Below are positions 33,558 to 42,010 of a DNA stretch of 47,027 nucleotides, one piece after another. Both the position numbers and the translations under genes were made by a program. Each line of letters starts with the position of its first letter. Position 1 is the stretch's first letter. The notes beneath the pieces were generated by a model. That model was not told where the DNA came from, did not search any database, and saw nothing but the letters and a program-made list of their open reading frames with translations. The stretch lies in contig JAJZQN010000032.1 in NCBI GenBank assembly GCA_021847605.1, positions 1 to 47,027 of the forward strand, read 5' to 3'. This DNA comes from Pseudomonadota bacterium (lineage in GTDB: Bacteria; Pseudomonadota; Alphaproteobacteria; Sphingomonadales; Sphingomonadaceae).

Positions 33558-35164
33558 GCAAAAGCTATGATGCGGTCATCATCGGCGGCGGGCATAATGG
33601 TCTGACCTGCGCCTTTTACCTCGCGCGGGCGGGCTATAAGGTGCGGATCGTCGAGCGGCGCGACGTGGTGGGCGGCGCGGCGGTGACGGAGGAGTTTCAC
33701 CCCGGTTTCCGCAATTCGACCGCCAGCTACACAGTCAGCCTGCTCAATCCGAAGGTCATCCGCGACATGAAGCTGGCCGATCATGGGTATCGCGTAATCG
33801 AACGGCCGATCAGCAATTTCCTGCCGCAGGAGGATGGCGGCTATCTGAAGCTGGGCGGTGGGCTGGAGCGGACGCAATTGGAGTTTGCGCGGTTCAGCAC
33901 GAAGGATGCCGCCGCGCTGCCGGATTATTATGACGCGCTGGAGGTGGTGGCCGATGTGCTGCGCGATCTGGTGCTGAAAAGCCCGCCCAATGTCGGCGAC
34001 GGCATGGGCATGATCGTGGAGGCGATCAGGCAGGGGCGGCGCATCGCGGCGCTGAATATCGAACAGCAGCGCGACGTGATGGACCTGTTCACCAAATCGG
34101 CGCGCAGTTTCCTGGATAGCTGGTTCGAGAGCGAGGCGGTGAAGGCGGCGTTCGGGTTCGATGCGGTGGTCGGCAATTTCGCCAGTCCCGATACGCCGGG
34201 CAGCGCCTATGTGCTGTTGCACCATGTATTCGGCGAGGTGAACGGCAAGAAGGGGGCATGGGGCCATAGCGTCGGCGGCATGGGCACGATCACGCAGATC
34301 ATGGCGAAGGTCGTGACCGCCATGGGCGTGGAGATCAGTCTGGAGGCGCCGGTCGCGTCGGTTCTGGTCGATGGCGGCCGGGCGGTGGGCGTGAAGCTGG
34401 ACAGCGGTGAAGAGGTGATGGGCGGCGCCATCATCGCCAATGTCGGCCCCAAATTGCTGTATGAGCGGATGATGGACCCGACCGATCTGCCCGCCGATTT
34501 CCTGAAACGGATTCGCGCGTTCAAGGCGGGATCGGGAACGTTTCGCATGAATGTGGCGCTGTCGGCGCTGCCCGATTTCACCTGTCTGCCCGGTGTGGGG
34601 GAGCATCATCAGTCGGGCATCATCATCGCGCCGACGCTGGACTATATGGACCGTACCTATCTGGACGCGAAGCGGGACGGCTGGTCGAAGCAGCCTATCG
34701 TCGAAATGCTGATCCCGTCGACCATCGATGACAGCCTTGCGCCCGAAGGATGTCATGTCGCCAGCCTGTTCTGTCAGCAATTCGCGCCGGAGTTGCCCGA
34801 TGGGCGGTCATGGGACGATGAGCGGGAAGCGGCGGCCGATGCGATCATCGCGACGGTGGAGGCGCAGGCGCCGGGCTTTGCCAAGAGCGTGATTGCGCGG
34901 CAAATTCATTCGCCGCTGGATCTGGAGCGGAAATTCGGCCTGATCGGCGGGGACATCATGCACGGCAACCTGACGCTGGACCAGATGTGGGCGGCGCGGC
35001 CGGTGCTGGGCCATGGCGCCTATCGCGGGCCGGTGAAGGGGCTGTATATGTGCGGCGCCGGCACCCATCCGGGCGGCGGCGTGACTGGCGCGCCGGGCCA
35101 TAATGCGGCGCGCGAAATATTGAAGGATCATGCGATCTGGGGACGGATGCGCGGGAGGGGGTAA
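33554..35164 (+). CDS. FAD-dependent oxidoreductase, PYROXD2/phytoene-desaturase-like
   Basis: This 536-residue flavoprotein has the N-terminal GGGHNG (GxGxxG) FAD fold with YDAVIIGGG and a later VVGGAAVTEEF segment, and a C-terminal PGGGVTGAPGHNAAREIL motif, as in phytoene dehydrogenase-related proteins and the PYROXD2 branch. It should oxidise a substrate with FAD, without need for NAD in many relatives. It begins at a GTG in a GTGA overlap with the Rieske gene stop and so is co-translated with it; together they may oxidise one compound in sequence. Its stop is four bases from a convergent gene. Confidence 0.88.
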   Translation: MSKSYDAVIIGGGHNGLTCAFYLARAGYKVRIVERRDVVGGAAVTEEFHPGFRNSTASYTVSLLNPKVIRDMKLADHGYRVIERPISNFLPQEDGGYLKLGGGLERTQLEFARFSTKDAAALPDYYDALEVVADVLRDLVLKSPPNVGDGMGMIVEAIRQGRRIAALNIEQQRDVMDLFTKSARSFLDSWFESEAVKAAFGFDAVVGNFASPDTPGSAYVLLHHVFGEVNGKKGAWGHSVGGMGTITQIMAKVVTAMGVEISLEAPVASVLVDGGRAVGVKLDSGEEVMGGAIIANVGPKLLYERMMDPTDLPADFLKRIRAFKAGSGTFRMNVALSALPDFTCLPGVGEHHQSGIIIAPTLDYMDRTYLDAKRDGWSKQPIVEMLIPSTIDDSLAPEGCHVASLFCQQFAPELPDGRSWDDEREAAADAIIATVEAQAPGFAKSVIARQIHSPLDLERKFGLIGGDIMHGNLTLDQMWAARPVLGHGAYRGPVKGLYMCGAGTHPGGGVTGAPGHNAAREILKDHAIWGRMRGRG

Positions 35165-35167
35165 CGC

Positions 35168-35929
35168 CTATAATCGGCGGGCGATGGCGCCGGCTGCCCA
35201 GCCCATGCCGACGGCCAGCGCGATGGCGACGAGGCCATAGAAGAATGGCCATTGTTCGGCGGCATTGGCCATGAATTGTTCGAAGCCGGATTTGCGCACG
35301 GTGATGTCGCGCACGGCAGCGGCGACGACGCGGCCGTCCTGCACCAGAAAGGTTTCGGCGGTATAGTCGCCCACGATCACGCGCGCCGACAGGGGCAGGC
35401 GGGCGCGGTAGAGGACGCCGTCGCTGATCTCCACCGTGCCGGGCTTTTCCACGAACAGGCCGCTGCGCTGGCGCAGGTCGGCAAGCCCGGCCTGAAACCG
35501 GTCCAGTTCCGCGCTGTCGTTGAGGGAGGAGGGCGAGAGTTGCAGATTGTTCAGGCCCAGCTCGTAAATGGCGGCGGTGCGTTCGTCGACGATGCGATCA
35601 ATGGGGCGGGACGAGGCCATGGCGTAGAAGCTGGGCGCCGACCGAAAACGGGCCTGATCGGCATTGACCCAGATGCCGGCGACCTTCTGCTTTTCGCGCA
35701 TGGTGATCGACTGTTCCGGCCCCTTCAGCACGACCACGATGTCGGCCGGCTTTTCCGGGCGGCGGCCGTCGGGATAGACGATGGCGCCGAACAACAGCAG
35801 GTCCGCGCCGGTGAAGCTGTACTGGATTTCGACGGTGCGTTGCGACACGTCGGGCACAAGCTGAGGCTCGTCCGCCGCGATCAGCAGCGGGAGCAGCGCC
35901 AGCAGCGGCCAGACGCGCCGGCCGGGCAT
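35168..35929 (-). CDS. TIGR02186 family membrane protein
   Basis: The 253-residue protein has an N-terminal signal peptide (MPGRRVWPLLALLPLLIAAD), an extracytoplasmic domain with VEIQYSFTGADLLLFGAIVYP and KGPEQSITMREKQKVAGIWVNAD, and one C-terminal membrane helix (FFYGLVAIALAVGMGWAAG). This matches TIGR02186, an uncharacterised family found next to TauE/SafE permeases in alphaproteobacteria. Its start shares one base with the TauE stop (TGATG), so translation is coupled. The periplasmic domain might bind the exported compound; this is inference from linkage. Confidence 0.85.
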   Translation of the reverse strand: MPGRRVWPLLALLPLLIAADEPQLVPDVSQRTVEIQYSFTGADLLLFGAIVYPDGRRPEKPADIVVVLKGPEQSITMREKQKVAGIWVNADQARFRSAPSFYAMASSRPIDRIVDERTAAIYELGLNNLQLSPSSLNDSAELDRFQAGLADLRQRSGLFVEKPGTVEISDGVLYRARLPLSARVIVGDYTAETFLVQDGRVVAAAVRDITVRKSGFEQFMANAAEQWPFFYGLVAIALAVGMGWAAGAIARRL

Positions 35930-36843
35930 CACAGCACCTCGATCGTGAAGATTTCGTCGGGGCGCCAGCCAAGGCCGAGCGCCATGCGCGCCGCGACCGT
36001 CAAGACGATGAGAGCCAGCAGCACGCGCAGATATTCGGGGCGCAGCGACATGGATATGCGGGTGCCGATCTGTGCGCCGGTGACGCTGCCGATCAGGAGC
36101 AGCATGGCGAGGACGAGATCGACCGCCTTGGTCGTCATGGCGTGCATCATCGTTGTCGCCATGGTGACGAACAATATCTGGAACAGTGATGTGCCGACCA
36201 CCGACTGGGTGGTCATGCCCAGCAGATAGAGCATGGCGGGGACGAGGATGAAGCCGCCGCCCACGCCCAGCAGCATCGTAAGGATGCCAGTCGCAAGGCC
36301 CAGCAGGAAAGGGGCGAGCGGCGAGATATAGAGGCCCGAGCGATAGAAGCGCCAGCGCATGGGCAGGGCGGCGACGAGCGGGTGGTGGCGGCGCTGCCGT
36401 GCGGCGGGGCGTTTGCCGGTCTTCAGGACGATGAGCGCCTGAATCGATTCCTTGGCCATCAGCAGGCCGATGCCGCCGAGCATCAGGACATAGAGGATGC
36501 CGATGACGGTATCGATCTGCCCCAGTTGTTGCAGCAGGCGAAAGATGAAGACGCCAAGGCCCGCGCCCACGATGCCGCCCGCGATCAGCACGCCGCCCAT
36601 GCGGAAATCGACCGTGCCGCGCGACATATGGGTGACGACGCCCGACACCGAGGCACCCGTCACCTGCGATGCGGCGGATGCGGCGGCGATGGTGGGCGGG
36701 ATGCCGTAGAAGATCAGGAGCGGCGTGGTGAGGAAGCCACCGCCCACGCCGAACATGCCCGACAACAGGCCGACCACGCCGCCCAGAGCGACGATGACCA
36801 GTGCGTTCACCGACAGATTGGCGATGGGCAAATACAGATCCAT
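35929..36843 (-). CDS. TauE/SafE-family sulfite exporter-like permease
   Basis: This 304-residue membrane protein has about eight predicted helices and two repeats of the TauE/SafE signature: GLLSGMFGVGGGFLTTPLLI and GILTMLLGVGGGFILVPAML. The family exports or imports small sulfur- or carbon-containing anions such as sulfite, sulfoacetate or sulfonates. Substrate is unknown. It lies upstream of the coupled TIGR02186 gene. About 60 bases separate it from the outer-membrane-type gene transcribed the same way further upstream. Confidence 0.9.
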   Translation of the reverse strand: MDLYLPIANLSVNALVIVALGGVVGLLSGMFGVGGGFLTTPLLIFYGIPPTIAAASAASQVTGASVSGVVTHMSRGTVDFRMGGVLIAGGIVGAGLGVFIFRLLQQLGQIDTVIGILYVLMLGGIGLLMAKESIQALIVLKTGKRPAARQRRHHPLVAALPMRWRFYRSGLYISPLAPFLLGLATGILTMLLGVGGGFILVPAMLYLLGMTTQSVVGTSLFQILFVTMATTMMHAMTTKAVDLVLAMLLLIGSVTGAQIGTRISMSLRPEYLRVLLALIVLTVAARMALGLGWRPDEIFTIEVL

Positions 36844-36901
36844 GGGTTTCGGGGGGTAATGCCAAAGCGCGGCGATATAAAGGCGCTAGGCGTCGGGCTG
36901 A

Positions 36902-37942
36902 TCAAAAATCCGACGCAAGGGTGATGGCGAGGCCCGACACCGGGGCGGCGTGGCCAAGGATGCGCTGTCGCCATTCGACCGAGAGGCGCGCGGCTGCGCG
37001 GGGCAGGGGCAGGCGGAGTTGCAGTTCCGGGCCGATGTCGAGCCGCTCCACGCCCGGTTGCGCGCCGCCGGAGATGGCTGCGCCGATGGTAATGTCATGT
37101 TGCACCGGCGTGGAGAGCGAGAATTTGCCGTCGATGAAGGCGTCGCGATGATGAAAGCCGACAAGGCCAGTCTGAATATAGGATTCGGCGTTGATGCGTG
37201 GCGCGATTTCGGTCGGGCCGAAGCCGCCGACGGCCATGACCGCCATGGCATCGCGCGCGCCATCGCCCAGCGCGATCCGCCGTTCGATGGCCAGGCTGAC
37301 CGGGATGGCGGCGGACGGGCGCAAGGCGAGGCCGATGGCGCTTTCGGGTGCGGCGGGATGATCGAAAGCGCGGGTGGCGCGGGCATAGGCGGCGATGCGC
37401 GGCGTTTGGGTGAGGCGATAGTCGATGCGCAGGCCGATCTGCGACCCGCCGAGCCGACCGATGCTGGCAAGGTCGGGGGGAGAGCCGCCGGGGCGCCAGA
37501 GCATCCAGCCGCTGCCGCTCCAGCGGTCGAACCCTGCCGAAGGGGTTGGGAGGGGCGTCGCGATGGGTGTCGGCAAACGCGCGGGTGCCGGGTCCGGGAT
37601 AGGGTGGGGTGGATCATGGGGTGTGAAGTCCGCGACCGGATGTAGGAATTGCAACGGGTCGATGCGCAAGTCCGGCGATGGGGTGGTGCGCGGGCGTTGA
37701 GAGCTTTGGTTGCTCGTCGACGGGCCGGGTTTGACGGGGCGAAGCAAGGTGGGAGGCGGGCCGAGTTGGCCGAACTGGGCAGGGAAGAAACCGGCGGCGG
37801 CGATCATGACGGGTTCGGATGGCACAGGCGGTGGAATGGGGGGATGATAGAGAGAGATATGGGCGGCGAGGCGGGCGATGATCCATCCCGCCAGCAGGAA
37901 TGTCAGGGCGTAGAGTGGCTGGCCTCTGCGCCGGGCGGTCAT
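36902..37942 (-). CDS. putative outer-membrane beta-barrel protein (NfrA C-terminal-like)
   Basis: This 346-residue protein has an N-terminal membrane anchor or signal (LYALTFLLAGWIIARLAA), a long proline/serine-rich linker (residues 40-130), then about 200 residues of alternating hydrophobic/polar beta-strand pattern (GLRIDYRLTQTPRIAAYARA, IPVSLAIERRIALG, LQLRLPLPRAAARLSVEWRQ) ending in a terminal phenylalanine, which is typical of barrel proteins inserted by BAM. It overlaps the upstream glycosyltransferase gene by ATGA. The pairing resembles NfrB with the NfrA barrel, so it may export that enzyme's product. The assignment is by context and strand pattern, not by clear motif. Confidence 0.55.
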   Translation of the reverse strand: MTARRRGQPLYALTFLLAGWIIARLAAHISLYHPPIPPPVPSEPVMIAAAGFFPAQFGQLGPPPTLLRPVKPGPSTSNQSSQRPRTTPSPDLRIDPLQFLHPVADFTPHDPPHPIPDPAPARLPTPIATPLPTPSAGFDRWSGSGWMLWRPGGSPPDLASIGRLGGSQIGLRIDYRLTQTPRIAAYARATRAFDHPAAPESAIGLALRPSAAIPVSLAIERRIALGDGARDAMAVMAVGGFGPTEIAPRINAESYIQTGLVGFHHRDAFIDGKFSLSTPVQHDITIGAAISGGAQPGVERLDIGPELQLRLPLPRAAARLSVEWRQRILGHAAPVSGLAITLASDF

Positions 37943-39330
37943 GGAGACATGTCCGTGGCGGTCGGGAAATGATGGTCCGTCTTGTCCCAGACGAGCGGAC
38001 GGCCGAGCAGCGAGCGGATATAGAGGTCCATGGCGCGGCGGGCGGCGAGGATTGCGATGATGTTGGCGATGAAGGTGCGGGGAATGGCGAACAGTCCCTG
38101 TCGCCAGCCATAAGCCTGTCCCACGAAGATGAAACGCATGAGGGCGCGCCAGATCAGCAGGCACAGATTGAAGTCCAGCAGGGTGGCGACCATGGGCGTG
38201 ATCGGCACGAGCGGGCGCGCGAAGAGCAGGCTGAGAACGGCCATCGCGCCCCACAGCAGGACCGACAGATAGGCGGCGAACAGGATCAGCGCGGCCAGCA
38301 TGGAACGGCGGTCGCGCAGGCGCATCCACCATTCGACGGGGCCGCCGCGCCAGCCCATCCTGTCCCACCCGGCCAGCGCGATGCCGATGATCCAGCGGGC
38401 CTTTTGCTTTACGGCGGCGTCGAGCGTATCGGGGAAATATTCCTTCGTCGCGACCAGTTGGCCGGCGCCGTCGCGCATCCGCACGAAGATGGTGCGACCG
38501 CCCATGTCGCGGATGCGCAGGCCCGCCTCATAGTCCTCCGTCAGGGAGGAGGGATCGAAGGGGCCATGCGCGGGATTGGGAGCGAGCTGCGCCAGCACGT
38601 CCCGGCGAAAGGCGCAGGCGACACCGGCGGACGGGACGGAGGCGCCCAGAGCCTCCCGAACGCTCAGCATTTTCCCATGGCTCTCCGCAAATTCGTCGCC
38701 ATAATGATTGCCGATGGCGCGGGACAGGCAGCCGCCACGGCTGGGCAGAGGCAGGACGGGTAGTTGCACCATGTCGAAGCGGTCGATCAACAGGTCGAAC
38801 AACCGGATTTCGTCGGCATGGACGACATCTTCTGCATCGTGGAGAACTACCGCCTTGAAGCGGATGCCATGGGCGCGCTCATGGGCCTGCATCGCCTGCC
38901 ACGCCTGATTGAGGCAGTCGGCCTTGGTCGTGGGGCCGGGGCGGGGGTTGATGGCCGTGACGATGTGAGGTTCGCCGACCGCGACATCGGCCACCGCCGC
39001 GATGGTGGCAGCATCATTAGGATAGACGCCGACGAACAGGCGATAGTCGCTGCCATGCCACTGGCCGAGCGTGTGACGGAGCATGGCGCCGATGACGGCG
39101 GATTCCTGCCAGGCGGGGATGAGGACGGCAATGCTGCCCGGTGTGGCGGACGGCGGCATGGTGGCCGTGGTCATGCGGGGATGGCGGACATAGATGGTCG
39201 ATGCCCGCCATGTCGTGCGGGACAGGAACAGCAGGTCCATGATGAGGTCGTCAATGCCGCCGATGGTGAGGCCCACCACGGCGAAGAGCAGGATTTCGTG
39301 ATGCAGCATCGCCAGAAAGACGAGCGCCAT
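37939..39330 (-). CDS. NfrB-like family 2 glycosyltransferase, short form
   Basis: This 463-residue inner-membrane glycosyltransferase has an N-terminal helix, a GT2 catalytic domain with LIPAWQES, the DAEDVV metal-binding motif, LTEDYEAGLR and KQKARWIIG (the QxxRW-type acceptor motif), then about four C-terminal helices. Similarity is to NfrB, which makes a surface polysaccharide used by phage N4 and is controlled by cyclic di-GMP through a C-terminal MshEN domain; that domain is missing here. The ATG at 39330 follows ttgggggac; the frame extends upstream without a good start. It overlaps the barrel-like gene and is divergent from nhaA. Confidence 0.8.
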   Translation of the reverse strand: MALVFLAMLHHEILLFAVVGLTIGGIDDLIMDLLFLSRTTWRASTIYVRHPRMTTATMPPSATPGSIAVLIPAWQESAVIGAMLRHTLGQWHGSDYRLFVGVYPNDAATIAAVADVAVGEPHIVTAINPRPGPTTKADCLNQAWQAMQAHERAHGIRFKAVVLHDAEDVVHADEIRLFDLLIDRFDMVQLPVLPLPSRGGCLSRAIGNHYGDEFAESHGKMLSVREALGASVPSAGVACAFRRDVLAQLAPNPAHGPFDPSSLTEDYEAGLRIRDMGGRTIFVRMRDGAGQLVATKEYFPDTLDAAVKQKARWIIGIALAGWDRMGWRGGPVEWWMRLRDRRSMLAALILFAAYLSVLLWGAMAVLSLLFARPLVPITPMVATLLDFNLCLLIWRALMRFIFVGQAYGWRQGLFAIPRTFIANIIAILAARRAMDLYIRSLLGRPLVWDKTDHHFPTATDMSP

Positions 39331-39472
39331 GTCCCCCAAATGCTTGACCCCCCTGAATCCAGCGGCGAGAAGGATGGCATTAGTGGTCGCGCGTTCCAAC
39401 CCTCATTCTGCGCGGCTGACCTTAGATTTTTTTGCGCTGCACCATGCGCGTTTCGGCCAACAGGGGACAATC

Positions 39473-40696
39473 ATGAAAAGCCTTCGCCGCCCGTCCGCGC
39501 TGCGCGCATTCCTGACCGGAGAAGCGGGCGGCGGCGTCATATTGATGGTCGCTGCGGCGCTGGCGATGCTGGTCGCGAATATCCCCGGCGCGGTCGCCCA
39601 TGCCTATCACGCCCTGCTCCACATGCAGACCGGCCCGGTGCTGAGCGACAAGCTGGGTCCGATGACCGTCCATCTTTGGATCAACGATGGATTGATGGCG
39701 ATTTTCTTTCTGGTGGTCGGGCTGGAGATCAAGCGGGAGTTTGTCGACGGGGAACTGGCGACGTGGGACAAGCGGCGATTGCCGGTGCTGGCGGCGGCGG
39801 CGGGCATGGCGTTGCCGGCGATCGTCTATCTGATCGTAACGGGCGGGCAGAGCGGCCTGTCCAACGGATGGGCGATCCCGGCGGCGACCGACATCGCCTT
39901 TGCCATCGGCGTGCTGGCAATGCTGGGTAGCCGGGCGCCCGCTTCGCTGAAACTGTTCCTGACGACCGTCGCCATCGTCGATGATATGGGCGCGGTGGCG
40001 ATCATCGCTTTATTCTATACGCAGGGCTTGGACATGGCGGCGCTGGCCGGGGCGGCGGTCGTGCTGGCGGCGATGGCGGGCATGAACCGGCTGGGTGTGA
40101 AGGCGCTGGCACCCTATCTGATCGGCTTTGCTCTGCTCTGGTATCTGACGCTGTTGTCGGGCGTGCATGCGACGGTGGCGGGGGTGCTGGCGGCGATGAC
40201 GGTGCCGCTGCGCCGGACGCCCGGCGCGCCCGATGCCGTCGACAGCCCTCTCCATCGGCTGGAACATGCGCTGCATCCGTGGAGCGCCTATCTGATCGTG
40301 CCGCTGTTCGGCTTCGTCAATGCGGGGCTGGAACTGAATGGGGAAGCGCTGGCGATGCTGATGCAGCCGCTGTCGCTGGGCGTGGCGCTGGGCCTGTTTC
40401 TGGGCAAGCAGGCGGGGATATTCGGCAGCATCTGGGCGGCGCACAAACTGGGCTTTGGCGAGCGTCCGGGTGGTGCGAGCTGGCGGCAGGTGCATGGGAT
40501 GGCGATGCTGTGCGGCGTTGGTTTCACCATGAGCCTGTTCATCGGTGGCCTTGCCTTCCCCGGCGACGCCCACATGGTCGAAGAAGCGAAGATCGGGATT
40601 TTGGCCGGGTCGCTGCTGTCGGCGCTGGGCGGCTTTGCCGTGCTGCGATGGGCCGCGCCGCTGCCGCGTTCGTCCGCTGACGCTGCGGCAAGTTAG
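39473..40696 (+). CDS. nhaA: Na+/H+ antiporter NhaA
   Basis: The 407-residue membrane protein is NhaA, exchanging two protons for one sodium ion for pH and salt homeostasis. The conserved features are present: the N-terminal GGGVILMVAAALAML helix, LWINDGLMAIFFLVVGLEIKREF, the IPAATDIAFAIGVL segment, and the ion-binding aspartates in TTVAIVDDMGAV. Length is typical. The start is the ATG preceded by cagggga. It is divergent from the glycosyltransferase across 142 bases. Confidence 0.96.
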   Translation: MKSLRRPSALRAFLTGEAGGGVILMVAAALAMLVANIPGAVAHAYHALLHMQTGPVLSDKLGPMTVHLWINDGLMAIFFLVVGLEIKREFVDGELATWDKRRLPVLAAAAGMALPAIVYLIVTGGQSGLSNGWAIPAATDIAFAIGVLAMLGSRAPASLKLFLTTVAIVDDMGAVAIIALFYTQGLDMAALAGAAVVLAAMAGMNRLGVKALAPYLIGFALLWYLTLLSGVHATVAGVLAAMTVPLRRTPGAPDAVDSPLHRLEHALHPWSAYLIVPLFGFVNAGLELNGEALAMLMQPLSLGVALGLFLGKQAGIFGSIWAAHKLGFGERPGGASWRQVHGMAMLCGVGFTMSLFIGGLAFPGDAHMVEEAKIGILAGSLLSALGGFAVLRWAAPLPRSSADAAAS

Positions 40697-40802
40697 GATT
40701 CGTACATCTTTTCGTTTCATGATAGGCTCCGCGCTGCTGAACATGCATTTTCGGTGCAGGGGCGGCGATCGACATTCTCTTGGCACGAACAGGAGGGCGA
40801 TG

Positions 40803-40976
40803 ATGGAGATGGATGTGAACGACTTGCTGCGGCGGCAGCAATTGTCGATGTTGCACGCGCAAAACAGCCGGTCGCATAGCGAACGGCTGGAATATGAACG
40901 GCTGGCCCAAAGCTATATCGAGCGGATCGACGCCTATCGGGAAGCCAATGTGCGGTTGATGACAACTGCCCATTGA
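40803..40976 (+). CDS. small hypothetical protein, probable coiled coil
   Basis: The 57-residue, highly charged protein is predicted to be almost all helix (DLLRRQQLSMLHAQNSRS and RLEYERLAQSYIERIDAYREA) with no membrane segment. A strong Shine-Dalgarno (aggagggcg) lies before two consecutive ATGs; the second gives better spacing. It resembles small conserved alphaproteobacterial proteins of unknown function, and I do not recognise a name. It lies about 100 bases after nhaA and is probably its own unit. Confidence 0.6.
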   Translation: MEMDVNDLLRRQQLSMLHAQNSRSHSERLEYERLAQSYIERIDAYREANVRLMTTAH

Positions 40977-41023
40977 TGGCGGGCGGCCTTGTCCGCCCGT
41001 CTCCTTGCTTTCCGCTCCCTATC

Positions 41024-41425
41024 CTATCTGCGTTCGATCAGTCGTGCGATGGACTGGTGGTGGGTTTCGTCGTCGCCACATTCCCGTTCCAGCACGGCCT
41101 TGATCTTTTCGAGTTCCGCCTCGGTCAGATGTTCGATGCCGATGAAATCGTTGCGCGCGGTATCCAGCGCCCGGATCAACTCGTCCAGTTTCGCCTGAAT
41201 GGCGGAGCCGTCGCGGTTCTGTGCATTTTGAATCAGGAAGACCATGAGGAAGGTGACGATGGTCGTTCCGGTGTTGATCACCAGTTGCCATGTGTCGGAA
41301 TAATGAAAGACCGGCCCGGTCACGATCCAGACCAGAACCGTCAGGCCCGCGAGGATGAAGGCGATGGGCTGTCCCGCCCAGGTCGAGATGCGGTGGGAAA
41401 GGGCGGCGAAAATCCTGTCCATCAT
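41024..41425 (-). CDS. low affinity iron permease family protein
   Basis: The 133-residue protein has two or three predicted helices in its first half (GQPIAFILAGLTVLVWIV, INTGTTIVTFLMVFLIQNAQNRD) and a charged C-terminal helix with KLDELIRAL, matching the bacterial low affinity iron permease family (PF04120). Despite the name, transport has not been shown for bacterial members; the DNA-binding-like QNRDGSAIQ-KLDELI pattern is conserved. The start is the first of two ATGs at 41425. It is divergent from a small lipoprotein gene. Confidence 0.85.
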   Translation of the reverse strand: MMDRIFAALSHRISTWAGQPIAFILAGLTVLVWIVTGPVFHYSDTWQLVINTGTTIVTFLMVFLIQNAQNRDGSAIQAKLDELIRALDTARNDFIGIEHLTEAELEKIKAVLERECGDDETHHQSIARLIERR

Positions 41426-41497
41426 TGGGTCTTTCCATGTTGTGCGACGGTGTGAACCGTCGGCGGTCATTTATGTGCCGTTCAGGCCGGATTTGCC

Positions 41498-41863
41498 ATG
41501 GGGTGCAGCATGATCCGCACCGCTTATCACCGCGCCGCATCGGTGGCGCCCACCCTGATGCTGCCCATGCTGATGCCCATGCTGATGTTTGTCGCGTCCT
41601 GCGCCAGCGTTTCCCCCGAATCACGGCTGCGTGCCGGGCTGATGGATGCCGGACTTTCGCCCCGGATGGCCGGTTGCATGGCCCAGGACATGGCCGACCG
41701 GCTGAGCATCGGTCAGTTGCGCAAGCTCCAGTCGCTCGCCTCGCTCCGCAAGTCTCACATGGAGAAAATGTCGATCGACACTTTGCTGCATAAAGTGCGC
41801 GCATTGGACGATCCCGAGATATTTGTGGTGACGAGCAAGGCCGCATTCCGCTGCGCTATTTGA
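41498..41863 (+). CDS. small putative lipoprotein
   Basis: The protein of about 121 residues has a methionine-rich signal (LPMLMPMLMFVASC) ending in a plausible lipobox VASC, then a helical domain with RLRAGLMDAGLSPRMAGCMAQDMADRLSIGQLRKLQSL. Similar small proteins are common in sphingomonads but none has a known function. Either the ATG at 41498 or the one at 41510 could be the start. It is divergent from the iron-permease-family gene and precedes the sucC promoter region. Confidence 0.6.
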   Translation: MGCSMIRTAYHRAASVAPTLMLPMLMPMLMFVASCASVSPESRLRAGLMDAGLSPRMAGCMAQDMADRLSIGQLRKLQSLASLRKSHMEKMSIDTLLHKVRALDDPEIFVVTSKAAFRCAI

Positions 41864-41893
41864 GGGTAAATCCGCAATAAAATCGCCATGGGC

Positions 41894-41934
41894 TTTGCAA
41901 AGGTTTTGCAATTTTGCAAAGTGGTTTTGCGAAA
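41894..41934. promoter_or_regulatory. four TTTGC(A/G)A motifs before sucC
   Basis: TTTGC[A/G]A motifs at 41894, 41905, 41913 and 41926 within 41 bases; two read TTTGCAAAG exactly. The repeats lie about 80-115 bases upstream of the sucC start. TTTGCAAA repeats are the known recognition pattern of RamB/ScfR-type regulators of central and fatty-acid metabolism, which is the inferred explanation. Confidence 0.55.
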
Positions 41935-42010
41935 TGGCTCTGGCCACGGGCAAGGTGCTGTGCTTTAGCCGTCCTCATCACGGTTTATCCGCAAAAGGAC
42001 GGCACGACCC

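Noticed and set aside
41885..41940. A CRISPR-like repeat array
   Set aside because: The TTTGCAAA motifs are only 7-9 bases with irregular 8-13 base steps and no spacers; no array or cas gene was seen anywhere in the window.
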